Part shown: positions 23,705 through 32,184 of the stretch, piece by piece | How the letters are laid out: each line of letters opens with the position of its first letter | How positions within the stretch are numbered: position 1 is the first letter of the stretch | From: Firmicutes bacterium UBA5388 | GTDB taxonomy: Bacteria > Bacillota > UBA4882 > UBA10575 | Length of the DNA: 34,816 bases | Direction: 5' to 3' | Assembly: GCA_002409975.1 (NCBI GenBank) | Contig: DHOO01000021.1 | Location: forward strand, 16,388 to 51,203 | The notes under the pieces: generated by a model | Told to the model about the DNA's origin: nothing | Seen by the model: only the letters and a program-made list of their open reading frames with translations | The model's database searches: none | Made by a program: the position numbers and the translations under genes

Positions 23705-25672
23705 TTACCATTTAAGGAAAGCTTTAATTTTGCTGACTACCGCTTGAGGTGTAAAGCCAAAAAGTTCGGCGAGATCTTCACAAGGTCCGCTTAATCCGAA
23801 CCGGTCTAACGAGATGACTAGACCGGAGGGACCAGTTAGTTGGCGCCAACCGTTTCCGATTCCGGCTTCAATTGCGACCCTGGGTAAATTAGGACATAAA
23901 ACTTGATCAATATAGGATGGATCTTGAGCCATGAATAGTTCTCGGCAAGGCATTGAGACCACGCGGGTGTTCTTACCTTGTTTAGCAAGTTCATCAGCCG
24001 CGGCTACGGCCAGGGAAACCTCACTCCCCGTAGCAATCAACACCAGATCAGCCTTTCCTTCAGGTTCCCTGAGAATATAGCCGCCGCGGGAGAAACCTTC
24101 TGCGTTAGTACCGGCAAGAGTAGGGACTTTATGTCTGGTTAACAGTAAAGCAGTCGGTCCATTTGTCCGCTTCAGGGCAGCCAGCCACGCCCAGGCGGTT
24201 TCATTGGCATCTGCCGGACGGATAGTCTGCATGCCAGGAATAATCCGTAACGCTTCAATGTGCTCTATAGGTTGATGGGTAGGGCCATCCTCTCCGACAT
24301 AAAAGGAATCGTGGGTAAACACATAAATCACTGGTTGCTGCATTAAGGCAGCCAGGCGAAGAGGAGGACGCATATAATCGGAGAAAACAAAGAAGGTGGA
24401 ACCATATACCCGAAAACCGCCATGAACAGACATTCCGTTTAAAATTGAACCCATCGCATGTTCTCTAACCCCAAAGTGAAAGTTTTTCCCGTCAAAATTG
24501 CCATTACCAATCGCGCCAGCCCCTTGAACATAAGTTTTAGTGGAGGGGGAAAGATCAGCAGAGCCGCCAACTAGTTCGGGAAGCTTTGAAGACAAAGCGG
24601 TTAACACTTTTCCTCCAGCATCGCGAGTCGCAAAAGAGCTACCGGCTTCAAACTGTGGAAGGGTTGTTTCCAGATCAGAGGGGAGTTCTCTCTTCATGAT
24701 TCGGTCCCAGTCAGCTCTTAGTTCAGGGTATTGTTCGGACCAAGCTTTAAACTTGCTTTCCCATGTTTTTCTGGTCGTTGCCCACTGGGCCCGTTTCTCT
24801 TCAAAGTAGGTATAGACTTTGGCTGAAACATAAAAATCATCGTTAGGGAGACCAAGCGCTGCTTTGAGAGCTACCACATTATCCTTGCCTAAGGGTGCGC
24901 CATGTGACTTGGCACTGCCTTCTAACGCGCTACCTTTTCCGATTTTAGTTTTAGCCGCAATGATTGTAGGCCTAATGGTATCAGCTTTGGCATCCTCTAG
25001 AGCCTTTAGGATTTGTTCAGGCTCATGTCCATCAATTGATAAGACTTGCCAACCGTAAGCTTCATATCGTTTTAAGACATCTTCTTTAAAAGCAAGGTCT
25101 GTTGAGCCTTCGATTGAGATCTCATTATCATCATAGAAGACTATCAGTTTTCCGAGTTGTAAATCACCGGCTAGGGAAGAAGCTTCAGAAGTTACTCCTT
25201 CCATCAGGCAACCATCTCCAGCGATTACATAGGTGTAATGATCGATAATTTCATAAGCCGGGCGATTGAACCTGGCGGCCAGCATTCTTTCAGCGATGGC
25301 CATTCCCACAGCATTAGCTAAACCTTGACCAAGAGGACCGGTGGTAGTTTCGATTCCAGGAACATCCCAATACTCAGGGTGACCGGGTGTTTTTGAATTT
25401 AGTTGCCGGAAACGCTTTAGTTCCTCCATTGGCATTTGATATCCGGTTAGATGGAGTAAGGCATAAAGGAGAGCTGAACCATGTCCGGCGGAGAGCACAA
25501 AGCGGTCCCGGTCGGCCCACTCTGGGGTGGTAGGATCGTGCTTCAAAACTTCGGAATAAAGAACAGTTGCAAGTTCTGCAGTGCCAAGAGGCATTCCCGG
25601 ATGGCCTGAGTTAGCTTTTTCTATAATATCAGCAACCAGGCCACGAATCGTGTTAGCAATAAATTGGATCAA
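23705..25672 (-). CDS. tkt: transketolase
   Basis: Thiamine diphosphate enzyme of the non-oxidative pentose phosphate pathway, moving two-carbon units between sugar phosphates. 655 residues, full length in one chain (not split as in some anaerobes). Motifs: NSGHPGMPLG (21-30), HGSALLYALLHLTGY (64-78), TPP/metal motif GDGCLMEG (152-159) with DDNEIS including Asn183, and YGSTFFVFSDYMR with SFYVGEDGPTHQP in the pyrimidine domain. The start is TTG 25672 with AAAGGGG about 9 nt before; homologs typically begin just ahead of the ANTIRGL element, supporting it. It stands alone between a repeat-bearing gap and a terminator. Confidence 0.96.
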   Translation of the reverse strand: MIQFIANTIRGLVADIIEKANSGHPGMPLGTAELATVLYSEVLKHDPTTPEWADRDRFVLSAGHGSALLYALLHLTGYQMPMEELKRFRQLNSKTPGHPEYWDVPGIETTTGPLGQGLANAVGMAIAERMLAARFNRPAYEIIDHYTYVIAGDGCLMEGVTSEASSLAGDLQLGKLIVFYDDNEISIEGSTDLAFKEDVLKRYEAYGWQVLSIDGHEPEQILKALEDAKADTIRPTIIAAKTKIGKGSALEGSAKSHGAPLGKDNVVALKAALGLPNDDFYVSAKVYTYFEEKRAQWATTRKTWESKFKAWSEQYPELRADWDRIMKRELPSDLETTLPQFEAGSSFATRDAGGKVLTALSSKLPELVGGSADLSPSTKTYVQGAGAIGNGNFDGKNFHFGVREHAMGSILNGMSVHGGFRVYGSTFFVFSDYMRPPLRLAALMQQPVIYVFTHDSFYVGEDGPTHQPIEHIEALRIIPGMQTIRPADANETAWAWLAALKRTNGPTALLLTRHKVPTLAGTNAEGFSRGGYILREPEGKADLVLIATGSEVSLAVAAADELAKQGKNTRVVSMPCRELFMAQDPSYIDQVLCPNLPRVAIEAGIGNGWRQLTGPSGLVISLDRFGLSGPCEDLAELFGFTPQAVVSKIKAFLKW

Positions 25673-25766
25673 TTAGAAAACCCCTTTCTTAAATATAATA
25701 TGTACTATTTAGGAATCCTACGGTCGGTTCATCCGGCTTTGCTGTCCACCACATTCGCGTGTGATG

Positions 25767-25790
25767 GTGGTAGCTGCGTGAATGACTACT
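25767..25790. repeat. diverged inverted copy of the intergenic block
   Basis: GTGGTAGCTGCGTGAATGAC plus TACT matches the reverse complement of the 25-bp block at 3614/16105 with several changes. It sits in the 209-bp gap upstream of transketolase. Confidence 0.4.
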
Positions 25791-25881
25791 TACTACCCTG
25801 AACATTTCTTTCTTCGCAATTTCTTTCTTACAACAAAGAATTCCTTTAATTACAAGCGTTAAATTATTTTTAACAAAAAAA

Positions 25882-26787
25882 TTACGTTCTGAAAAGACCT
25901 AAGAACCGCCCTAAATCGTGAAGATCTTGAGGCAGAGAAGAACGAAACCTTAATCTCTGATTGGTTCGAGGATGTTTGAATCTAATGGCTGCCGCATGTA
26001 AAGCTGGACGGGAAAGCTTTTCATCTACACGACCGTATAAAGGATCACCCCATAACGCAGAGCCAAGGTGAGAAAGATGAACTCTAATCTGATGGGTTCT
26101 ACCCGTAATTAAACGTAAAAGGAGCAGAGCGGCATGCTCTGTTTTCTGTATTACTCGGTAATGAGTAAGGGCTTCTTGGCCTCCAGCTTCGACAATTCTT
26201 TTAATCCCCACTTCTCCTCTTTTGATAGGGACGGAAATTATGCCGTTATTCATGGGCGGGGCGCCATCGGTAATGGCGAGGTAGATTCGGCGCATCTGTT
26301 CTTCTTTGATCTGTAATGATAACTGCTGATGGGACCAGGAACTTTTTGCCACTAAAAGTAAGCCAGAGGTAAGCTTATCTAATCTATGAACCGGATGAAA
26401 AGAGGCCGCTTCACCTGTTGTTTGCCAATGATATGCTAAAGCATTAGCCAAAGTGCCAGTAGTATGAAAACGGACAGGATGAACAAGCATGCCAACGGGT
26501 TTGTCAATGACAATCAGGTCGGGATCTTCATAAATAATGGATAAAGGTATATTTTCCGGTATAAAATGCTGTTCGCTAGTGAGCGGGATCTGTAAAACAA
26601 GTTCTTCGTTACCAGAAAGCGCTTCCTTTATTCGAACGGAACTGCCATTCAGAAGAATACCATTACTTTTTTTTAAGGCGATGACCTGTTTTCGGGAAAG
26701 TCGAAGCTCCCGGCGGAGAATAGATTCAATAGTGCGTCCCTTCCAAGCAGGAATAGTTTGGATCAGGAGGGGAGGTGGATTAGACAT
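25882..26787 (-). CDS. RluA-family pseudouridine synthase
   Basis: 301 residues. An S4-like RNA-binding domain (about 15-75) precedes the catalytic domain, with VIDKPVGMLVHP, the catalytic HRLDKLTSGLLLVAK (Asp137), YRVIQKTEHAALL and GRTHQIRVHLSHLG. This group isomerises uridines in rRNA or tRNA; RluD is the best-known member, but the target cannot be told from sequence. The ATG at 26787 is 7 nt after AAGGAGG. Single gene with its own promoter (26904-26931). Confidence 0.93.
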   Translation of the reverse strand: MSNPPPLLIQTIPAWKGRTIESILRRELRLSRKQVIALKKSNGILLNGSSVRIKEALSGNEELVLQIPLTSEQHFIPENIPLSIIYEDPDLIVIDKPVGMLVHPVRFHTTGTLANALAYHWQTTGEAASFHPVHRLDKLTSGLLLVAKSSWSHQQLSLQIKEEQMRRIYLAITDGAPPMNNGIISVPIKRGEVGIKRIVEAGGQEALTHYRVIQKTEHAALLLLRLITGRTHQIRVHLSHLGSALWGDPLYGRVDEKLSRPALHAAAIRFKHPRTNQRLRFRSSLPQDLHDLGRFLGLFRT

Positions 26788-26903
26788 GGATAGACCTCCT
26801 TCTTAGAAAACGCCTGGGTTGTCGAGGCGCCTGGCTTTATTTTCATCCTTTCACGTGCACCAGCTGGCTGGGTGGGGACTATCTGATTATAGCTGACCTC
26901 TAT

Positions 26904-26931
26904 ATTATAGCATAAACTAATAAGCTTTTAA
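26904..26931 (-). promoter_or_regulatory. promoter of the pseudouridine synthase gene
   Basis: On the minus strand TTAAAA (26931-26926), 16-bp spacer and TATAAT (26909-26904), extended by TG one base before the -10 (TGCTATAAT). The leader is about 110 nt. The rest of 26788-27128 holds no gene. Confidence 0.6.
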
Positions 26932-27036
26932 GGCGGGACTGCAGTCTGTTACGGTATTTTAGTATCAGATGCATGTTACTTGTACCTTCCGCCCGGGACA
27001 GATAGTCTTTTCTTAGAATATGCTAAATTGGAAGAT

Positions 27037-27064
27037 GTTAATCTGCTATAGCAGATTAACTTTT
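27037..27064 (+). promoter_or_regulatory. palindrome upstream of the LysM gene
   Basis: GTTAATCTGC (27037-27046) and GCAGATTAAC (27051-27060) flank TATA, followed by TTTT. No plus-strand gene lies before it, so it is either an operator or an attenuator for the LysM gene 65 bp downstream. Confidence 0.45.
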
Positions 27065-27128
27065 AAAACGCAGGAACTAAAGCTTTGATTCGATCTTTAA
27101 AATTCTATCGAGTTGAGGAGGGAGAAAA

Positions 27129-28106
27129 ATGTTTTCGGAAGTAAATGAAATGGTGGTTGGAGCTGCCCATACCCCTCCGGCCCCATCATTTTGTCCACAT
27201 GGACAGTTATATACAGTCCTTGCCGGCGACTCTTTGTTTTTGATTGCACAGAGATTTGGGATCTGTTTACAACAGTTAATCGAAGCTAATCCACAGATTG
27301 AGAACCCAAATAACATATTTCCCGGACAGTTAATTTGTATTCCTGTTCCCACTTTCCCACCTTGTCCAGGAGAAATTTACATCGTGGTTCAAGGTGATAC
27401 TCTTTTTAAAATTGCTCAACGTTTTGGGGTGACTTTAGAAGCCCTATTAGCGGCTAACCCAGAAATAGTAAACCCTGATCTGATCTTTCCAGGACAAAAG
27501 ATTTGTATTCCAATCGTAGGCACCCCCCCCTGCGCTACCGGATTTACTTATGTGGTTGCGCCTGGAGATACAATCTACCTGATTGCCGAACGTTTAGGAG
27601 TAACAGTAGATTCAATCTTAAGTCTTAACCCTCAAATTACCGATCCTAATTCTCTACGAGTTGGAGAACTGCTGTGTTTACCACTGCCGGTCTCAATAAT
27701 TGCCCCGATTGGAGAGGAACCGGTTATACCGCAGCTTCCGATTTCACCGGTGATGCCGGGTCCAATGCCATGTCCTCCAAGAGAACCGGTTACAATGCCC
27801 TTACCTGATCTTGAACCATCTGTGCCTAGTAGGCCACCTTTACCCATAATGCCTGGTCCCCTGCCTTGTCCGCCTGTAGAAGACAGACCATACCCTTGTC
27901 CCCCGGCCCAACCGATTGTCCGACCGCTGCCTTGTCCGCCGGGGGGAGAAGTAGCATACCCGAGTCCTCCGGGGGCGCCAACTCCATACCCTTATTATCC
28001 TGGTTCCTTTGTTTATGCTACTCCGCCAGTTAAATGGGAAGAGTGCCCTTACGCCCGCTCCAGGAAAAGAAGACGGCGACTCCAGAGAAGAAGGAGAATG
28101 TTTTAA
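27129..28106 (+). CDS. triple-LysM protein with Pro/Cys-rich and basic tail
   Basis: 325 residues. Three LysM domains (about 27-73, 77-123, 129-178), each of form V..GDTL..IAQRFGV....L...NP.I..P..I.PGQ.ICIP, are built for binding N-acetylglucosamine polymers such as peptidoglycan. A proline-rich stretch (about 195-300) follows with repeated PMPCPP, PLPCPP and YPCPP units, then an arginine-dense C terminus (RKRRRRLQRRRRMF). There is no signal peptide. A cytosol-made, LysM-bearing, Cys/Pro-rich protein with a basic end fits spore-coat morphogenetic proteins such as SafA in style, assembled from the mother cell, but homology to SafA is not shown. The start ATG follows GAGGAGGGAG. Confidence 0.85.
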   Translation: MFSEVNEMVVGAAHTPPAPSFCPHGQLYTVLAGDSLFLIAQRFGICLQQLIEANPQIENPNNIFPGQLICIPVPTFPPCPGEIYIVVQGDTLFKIAQRFGVTLEALLAANPEIVNPDLIFPGQKICIPIVGTPPCATGFTYVVAPGDTIYLIAERLGVTVDSILSLNPQITDPNSLRVGELLCLPLPVSIIAPIGEEPVIPQLPISPVMPGPMPCPPREPVTMPLPDLEPSVPSRPPLPIMPGPLPCPPVEDRPYPCPPAQPIVRPLPCPPGGEVAYPSPPGAPTPYPYYPGSFVYATPPVKWEECPYARSRKRRRRLQRRRRMF

Positions 28107-28131
28107 AAAGGAGGCAGTAGCCTCCTTTTTT
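28105..28131 (+). terminator. terminator of the LysM gene
   Basis: AAAAAGGAGGC (28105-28115), loop AGTA, GCCTCCTTTTT (28120-28130), T to 28131. It overlaps the stop codon. Confidence 0.9.
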
Positions 28132-28170
28132 AATATTAAGGAAGTGTCTAATCCAAATATTTAAGATTTG

Positions 28171-28190
28171 ACCACAATATATTGATATCC
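28171..28190. repeat. ACCACAATATATTGATA repeat
   Basis: This 17-bp string equals the reverse complement of 3600-3616 in copy 1 of the composite repeat. Confidence 0.45.
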
Positions 28191-28206
28191 CAAAGCACGC
28201 TTCTGC

Positions 28207-28318
28207 TTATACTAATAAAAGTGTCGTTAGACTTAAGTATAAAACAGCAAATGGAACTAGAAAAAAGTTTATAAAAGGGGAAAAAATTGTTGACAAATAT
28301 GGTTAGTTATACTAATAT
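28207..28318 (+). promoter_or_regulatory. promoter and likely operator of the MarR gene
   Basis: TTGACA (28290-28295), 17-bp spacer, TAATAT (28313-28318). TTAGT-TAT-ACTAA (28303-28315) is an inverted repeat overlapping the -10. The string TTATACTAATA appears at 28207-28217 and again, exactly 100 bp on, at 28307-28317. This suggests autoregulation by the MarR protein. Confidence 0.6.
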
Positions 28319-28341
28319 TAAACTATATTAAATAAAAGGCC

Positions 28342-28890
28342 GTGTTAAAAGCAATGGATATACATTTATTGGATTTAACCTTAAAATTATTTACTCAGAC
28401 TCTAAGTAGGTTAGTTTATGAACCATTGTCTATGTCAGAAGATGATTTAACTGGGGTTCAAGAGAACTGTTTACGTTTTATCTATTATCATGATCATTCT
28501 TTGACCAAAGAAGTGGCAGACGGATTACAAATTAGCAACGCTGCAGTTACCAAACTAATAGATCGTTTAGAAAAGAAAGGTTTGGTATCAAGAAAGTATC
28601 CTCGAGAAGACCGGCGGCAGATCATTCTGGAACTGACTCCCAAAGGTTTAGAACTGTTGGAGACGCAAAGAAAGAAATCTCTTCAGCGTTTACAGGAGAT
28701 AATTAACCGTCTTGAGCCTAATAAAGTGGATACTTTAAAACGAGGGTTATTTGATTTTCTTGACGCCGCCCTAGTCAAAACGGAATTGATCGACCAAATC
28801 TGTTTGCGTTGCGGGCGGTCGCATATTACAGACTGCCCAGGTAATTTAAGTTATCGGAGTTTAACTGGGGAAGATAAAAAGAAAGTGTAA
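28342..28890 (+). CDS. MarR-family regulator with C-terminal Cys cluster
   Basis: 182 residues (GTG) or 178 (ATG 28354); neither start has a strong ribosome site. The winged-helix domain spans about 30-135, with GLQISNAAVTKLIDRLEKKG as recognition helix region and the wing KYPREDRRQIILELTPKG. After a helical dimerisation part comes a tail unusual for MarR: ICLRCGRSHITDCPGN with three Cys and one His, a plausible metal or redox site. The next gene encodes a rubredoxin-like protein, so the regulator may sense oxidants or metal and control it. An operator-like promoter lies upstream. Confidence 0.85.
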   Translation: MLKAMDIHLLDLTLKLFTQTLSRLVYEPLSMSEDDLTGVQENCLRFIYYHDHSLTKEVADGLQISNAAVTKLIDRLEKKGLVSRKYPREDRRQIILELTPKGLELLETQRKKSLQRLQEIINRLEPNKVDTLKRGLFDFLDAALVKTELIDQICLRCGRSHITDCPGNLSYRSLTGEDKKKV

Positions 28891-28940
28891 GTATTTCTTA
28901 ACAATAAATCAAGAGGTAATATTTAAGGAGGATGATAGTG

Positions 28941-29276
28941 ATGAAAAAATGGAAATGCATAGTTTGTGGGTATATTCATGATGGAGAGACTCCCCCCGAG
29001 TTCTGTCCAAAATGTGGCGCTCCTGCAGAAAAATTTGCTGAACTACCTGAAGAACAAAGGAAATTAATCGATCGTGCGCGGATGACAAATCAGTTTCATA
29101 TCGAATTACTTGGTCTGTTAGAGCAAGTTCAAGCGGTGGCGGAATTAGGTATTGAGGATGAATTAGATCCTCCCTGTGTTACACTTTTTAAAAAAGCGCT
29201 TCAGGCGGCTACTGAGATTCAACAGGCAGCTAAAGCCGAGATTGCCGGGCATATTAGTAAAGGGAAATGGGGTTAA
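28941..29276 (+). CDS. rubredoxin-like Fe(Cys)4 protein with helical C terminus
   Basis: 111 residues. The N-terminal 35 residues form a rubredoxin-type metal site: CIVCGYIHDGETPPEFCPKC, with two CxxC pairs for one Fe. The remaining 75 residues are helical (FHIELLGLLEQVQAVAEL) without the ExxH motifs of a full rubrerythrin diiron centre, so oxygen or peroxide reduction by itself is doubtful; electron transfer is more likely. The ATG at 28941 lies 9 nt after AAGGAGG; ATG 28932 abuts that site and is rejected. It is 50 bp after the MarR gene and probably co-transcribed. Confidence 0.85.
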   Translation: MKKWKCIVCGYIHDGETPPEFCPKCGAPAEKFAELPEEQRKLIDRARMTNQFHIELLGLLEQVQAVAELGIEDELDPPCVTLFKKALQAATEIQQAAKAEIAGHISKGKWG

Positions 29277-29282
29277 AAAAGG

Positions 29283-29306
29283 GGTTCCGAAAAGGAACCT
29301 TTTTTT
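29283..29306 (+). terminator. terminator of the MarR-rubredoxin operon
   Basis: GGTTCC (29283-29288), loop GAAAA, GGAACC (29294-29299), seven T. Confidence 0.88.
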
Positions 29307-29401
29307 ATTCTTGAATCACAAAGTGATTTTATGAAGAACCAGTTGTTATTCTTATTGAAGGGGTGTCTTAGGTAATTCCCTCAGTTGTTAGCAGAAAACA
29401 A

Positions 29402-29430
29402 TTGACTAAAAACGAAACTAATCGTAAAAT
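29402..29430 (+). promoter_or_regulatory. promoter of the broken regulator and gal operon, with CGAAA repeats
   Basis: TTGACT (29402-29407), 17-bp spacer, TAAAAT (29425-29430). Two CGAAA elements lie at 29413-29417 and 29436-29440; CGAAA-type direct repeats are typical DeoR-family operators (recalled). Confidence 0.55.
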
Positions 29431-29451
29431 AAAAGCGAAAGGAGTTGAAGC

Positions 29452-29783
29452 ATGTTTCCTGAAGAACGATCCGGTCAATCCTTACGGCGCCTTGATTATT
29501 AATCAGAACAATGCTGATTTAGCTTTTATCGGAGCTTACAGGTATTGAAGCTGCTCATGGGGTCTCGAATACAAATTTAGCTGGAGCAGAGATAAAATCA
29601 TTATTTATAAAAACTGCGCGGAGAAGTATTTTACTTTGTGATTCCAGTAAAGTGGGGAATATTTCTATGGCTAAAGTAGCTGACTTGAGTCAGATAGACC
29701 TTTTGATTACAGATCAAAGCGGATCCGGAGGAGATTACAAGATTAAAGAAGGAGGGACTAAAAATAAAGCTTGTTTAAGTTGA
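29452..29783 (+). pseudogene. decayed DeoR-family regulator
   Basis: ATG 29452 after AAAGGAG starts MFPEERSGQSLRRLDY and then stops; the helix-turn-helix is missing. A second frame gives NNADLAFIGAYRY before a stop, and a third, overlapping near GGTATTGAAGC, gives GIEAAHGVSNTNLAGAEIK, SILLCDSSKVGNISMAKVAD and LSQIDLLITD with a stop at 29781-29783. These are the effector-domain signatures of DeoR/GlpR-type sugar regulators. A large internal deletion plus at least one frameshift make it non-functional. It lies at the head of the galactose genes, which it may once have controlled. Confidence 0.75.
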
Positions 29784-29797
29784 AAGGAGAGGTGTAG

Positions 29798-29926
29798 TTG
29801 GCAGGGGTAAAAAGACTAAAAAAAGAAGAAATAAAACTCGATGATGGAAGATATTTAATTTTTTATGATTTTGAGGAAGGAGAAAAAAACAAGCAGAACG
29901 AAAAGAAAGAAAAAATTAATGGGTAA
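29798..29926 (+). CDS. small charged protein preceding galT
   Basis: 42 residues from TTG 29798 with AAAGGAGAGG (29784-29793) 4 nt before. The sequence starts MAGVKRLKKEEIKLDDGRYL and ends in a Lys/Glu-rich tail. No membrane segment. Its IKLDDGRYLIFYDFEE core looks like a beta hairpin. It ends about 40 bp before galT and is likely co-transcribed with it. Family not recognised. Confidence 0.55.
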   Translation: MAGVKRLKKEEIKLDDGRYLIFYDFEEGEKNKQNEKKEKING

Positions 29927-29965
29927 AGTTAAGGATGTTATCAAGAGAAGATGAGGTGAGATTAA

Positions 29966-30967
29966 GTGTCTGAACTGCGTTGGCACCCTTTCTTGGGAGA
30001 GTGGGTAATTACTGCCACCCATCGACAAGACCGGACTTTTCTACCCCCTAAAGATTATTGTCCGTTCTGCCCGACGAAACCAGGTGGTTTTCCTACAGAA
30101 GTGCCAAGGGATAGGTATAATATTGTAGTTTTTGAAAATAAATTCCCATCATTACAAAAAGAACCTCCCGAACCGGCGGTTTTGCCGATGAGTTGGTCAC
30201 CAGTGGAGAGAGCGCAAGGAATCTGTGAGGTGGTCTTATATTCTCCTGATCATAATCAGACATTAACTAAGATGCCGCTTTCCCAGATTGAAAACCTGAT
30301 CGAGGTTTGGCAAGACCGTTATCAAGAACTTGGAACCAAAGATTTTATTAAGTATGTCTTTATCTTTGAGAACAAAGGAGAAGCAGTTGGTGTTACCCTC
30401 CATCACCCTCATGGGCAGATTTACGCTTTCCCTTATATTCCGCCTATCATCAAGAAGGAGTTAACAGCCTCACAAGAGTTTTACCATCAGCATCAAACCT
30501 GTCTTTTTTGTAATATTCTCAAAGAGGAGTTGAAAGAGGGGAAGCGCCTTGTTGTTGAGGGGGAAAGGTTTGTAGCTTTTATTCCCTTTTTTGCTCGTTA
30601 TCCTTATGAAATATATCTTGCCCCCAAAAAACATTTATCTTCCTTAGCGGAATTTACTAAGGAGGATCGGAAGGATCTTGCTATCGTTCTTAAAGCGCTG
30701 CTAGGAAAGTATGATCAACTTTTTAACTTTTCCTTTCCTTATATTATGGTAATTCATCAGGCTCCGACGGATGGTAAGGATTATCCCGATTACCATCTCC
30801 ACTTTGAGTTTTATCCTCCGCACCGGACAGCTAAAAAACTAAAATATCTGGCAGGATGCGAGGCAGGGGCTGGAAGTTTTGTCAATGATACTTTACCGGA
30901 GGAAAAAGCAGCAGAATTAAGGGCGATAACTCCTCATAATATAGAAGCTATTTTAAAATTGGGGTGA
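29966..30967 (+). CDS. galT: galactose-1-phosphate uridylyltransferase
   Basis: Leloir pathway: exchanges UMP between UDP-glucose and galactose 1-phosphate. 333 residues, typical. Zinc-site CPFC (32-35), VVFENKFPSL, the active-site GVTLHHPHGQIYAFPY (about 146-161, with HPHGQ carrying the nucleophilic His), a second CLFC pair, and the C-terminal YPDYHLHFEFYPP. The GTG start at 29966 follows GAGGTGAG (29953-29960). Its stop overlaps GTG 30964, an unused galK start. First of three gal genes. Confidence 0.96.
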   Translation: MSELRWHPFLGEWVITATHRQDRTFLPPKDYCPFCPTKPGGFPTEVPRDRYNIVVFENKFPSLQKEPPEPAVLPMSWSPVERAQGICEVVLYSPDHNQTLTKMPLSQIENLIEVWQDRYQELGTKDFIKYVFIFENKGEAVGVTLHHPHGQIYAFPYIPPIIKKELTASQEFYHQHQTCLFCNILKEELKEGKRLVVEGERFVAFIPFFARYPYEIYLAPKKHLSSLAEFTKEDRKDLAIVLKALLGKYDQLFNFSFPYIMVIHQAPTDGKDYPDYHLHFEFYPPHRTAKKLKYLAGCEAGAGSFVNDTLPEEKAAELRAITPHNIEAILKLG

Positions 30968-30972
30968 GACCG

Positions 30973-32136
30973 ATGAATAGTAACGACCATCTTCTTAATC
31001 TTTTTCAAAAGATATATGGCCCTGGCGGAGAAATAATCAGCGGACGGGCGCCAGGACGGGTTAATCTCATTGGAGAACATACAGATTATAATGAAGGGTA
31101 TGTTTTTCCGATGGCGATCGAATTTGAGATTAAAATGGCAATTAGGAAACGTAAAGATTCCATCGTGAGAGTATATGCTGTTGATTACGATCAGCTGGTT
31201 GAGGTTTCTCTTAATAAAGAGCTGACATGCAACCCCCAATATCAGGGTTGTAATTATCCACTCGCCGTACTATGGGCTTTGAATAAAAACGGGATCAAGC
31301 TACCGGGGATGGAGATTGCTTTTTCCGGAAACATTCCTTTAGGGGCAGGGCTCTCATCATCTGCCGCCTTAGAGGTTGCTACGGCCAAAGTAGTACAAAA
31401 ATTAACGGATTTTTCGATGGACCCAGTGGTTCTAGCTAAGCTTTGTCAATTTGCTGAAAATGAGTTTATTGGAGCGAAATGTGGGATCATGGATCAGTTT
31501 GTCTCGATGATGGGGCGGGAGGAGCATGCTCTCTTTTTGGATTGCCGTTCTTTGGATTACCAGCATATACCCCTAAATTTAGGGGCATACTCCATCTTAA
31601 TCTGTCACAGCGGAGTAAAGCATTCACTGGTTGATTCCGAGTATAATATAAGGCGTCGACAGTGTGAAGAGGGAGTTGAGATATTAACAACTCGTTTTCC
31701 GCAGATTAGAGCCCTTCGTGATGTAAAGCTAGAACAGCTGGAGAACTGTCATTCAGAAATGAATCCGGCGGTCTACCGTTGTTGTCGCCATGTGATCAAC
31801 GAGAATAATCGGGTTTTGGAAAGTATCGAAGCCCTACGGCGCCAGGATCTGATTAGCTTTGGGCAACTAATGAATGCCTCCCATGATTCCCTGCGTGATG
31901 ATTTTGAAGTCAGTTGCGCCGAAATTGATTTGCTAGTTGATTTAGCGCGTCAAGTTCCCGAAGTCTTAGGAGCTCGGATTACTGGGGGAGGGTTTGGCGG
32001 GTGCACAGTTAATTTATTACCCGCAAGGCAAGAGGAGCGTTTTATGGAATACGTGAGAGGAAACTATTTAAAACAAACTGGGATTGAACCCGAGTTTTAT
32101 ATAAGCTCCCCGGCTAATGGAGCCGAAGTGTTTTAA
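30973..32136 (+). CDS. galK: galactokinase
   Basis: Phosphorylates galactose with ATP to galactose 1-phosphate, the first Leloir step. 387 residues. GHMP-kinase motifs: GRVNLIGEHTDYNEG near residue 27-41 (galactose site), PLGAGLSSSAALEVATA (phosphate loop), CGIMDQF and ITGGGFGGCTV near the C terminus. The start is ATG 30973 after GGGGTGAG; GTG 30964 overlaps the galT stop and is less likely. Direct coupling to galT; the gap to galE is 123 bp. Confidence 0.95.
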   Translation: MNSNDHLLNLFQKIYGPGGEIISGRAPGRVNLIGEHTDYNEGYVFPMAIEFEIKMAIRKRKDSIVRVYAVDYDQLVEVSLNKELTCNPQYQGCNYPLAVLWALNKNGIKLPGMEIAFSGNIPLGAGLSSSAALEVATAKVVQKLTDFSMDPVVLAKLCQFAENEFIGAKCGIMDQFVSMMGREEHALFLDCRSLDYQHIPLNLGAYSILICHSGVKHSLVDSEYNIRRRQCEEGVEILTTRFPQIRALRDVKLEQLENCHSEMNPAVYRCCRHVINENNRVLESIEALRRQDLISFGQLMNASHDSLRDDFEVSCAEIDLLVDLARQVPEVLGARITGGGFGGCTVNLLPARQEERFMEYVRGNYLKQTGIEPEFYISSPANGAEVF

Positions 32137-32184
32137 GAACATATTTTATTTTAAAACCTTTTGCTTAATGTATCGCTTTAACCC

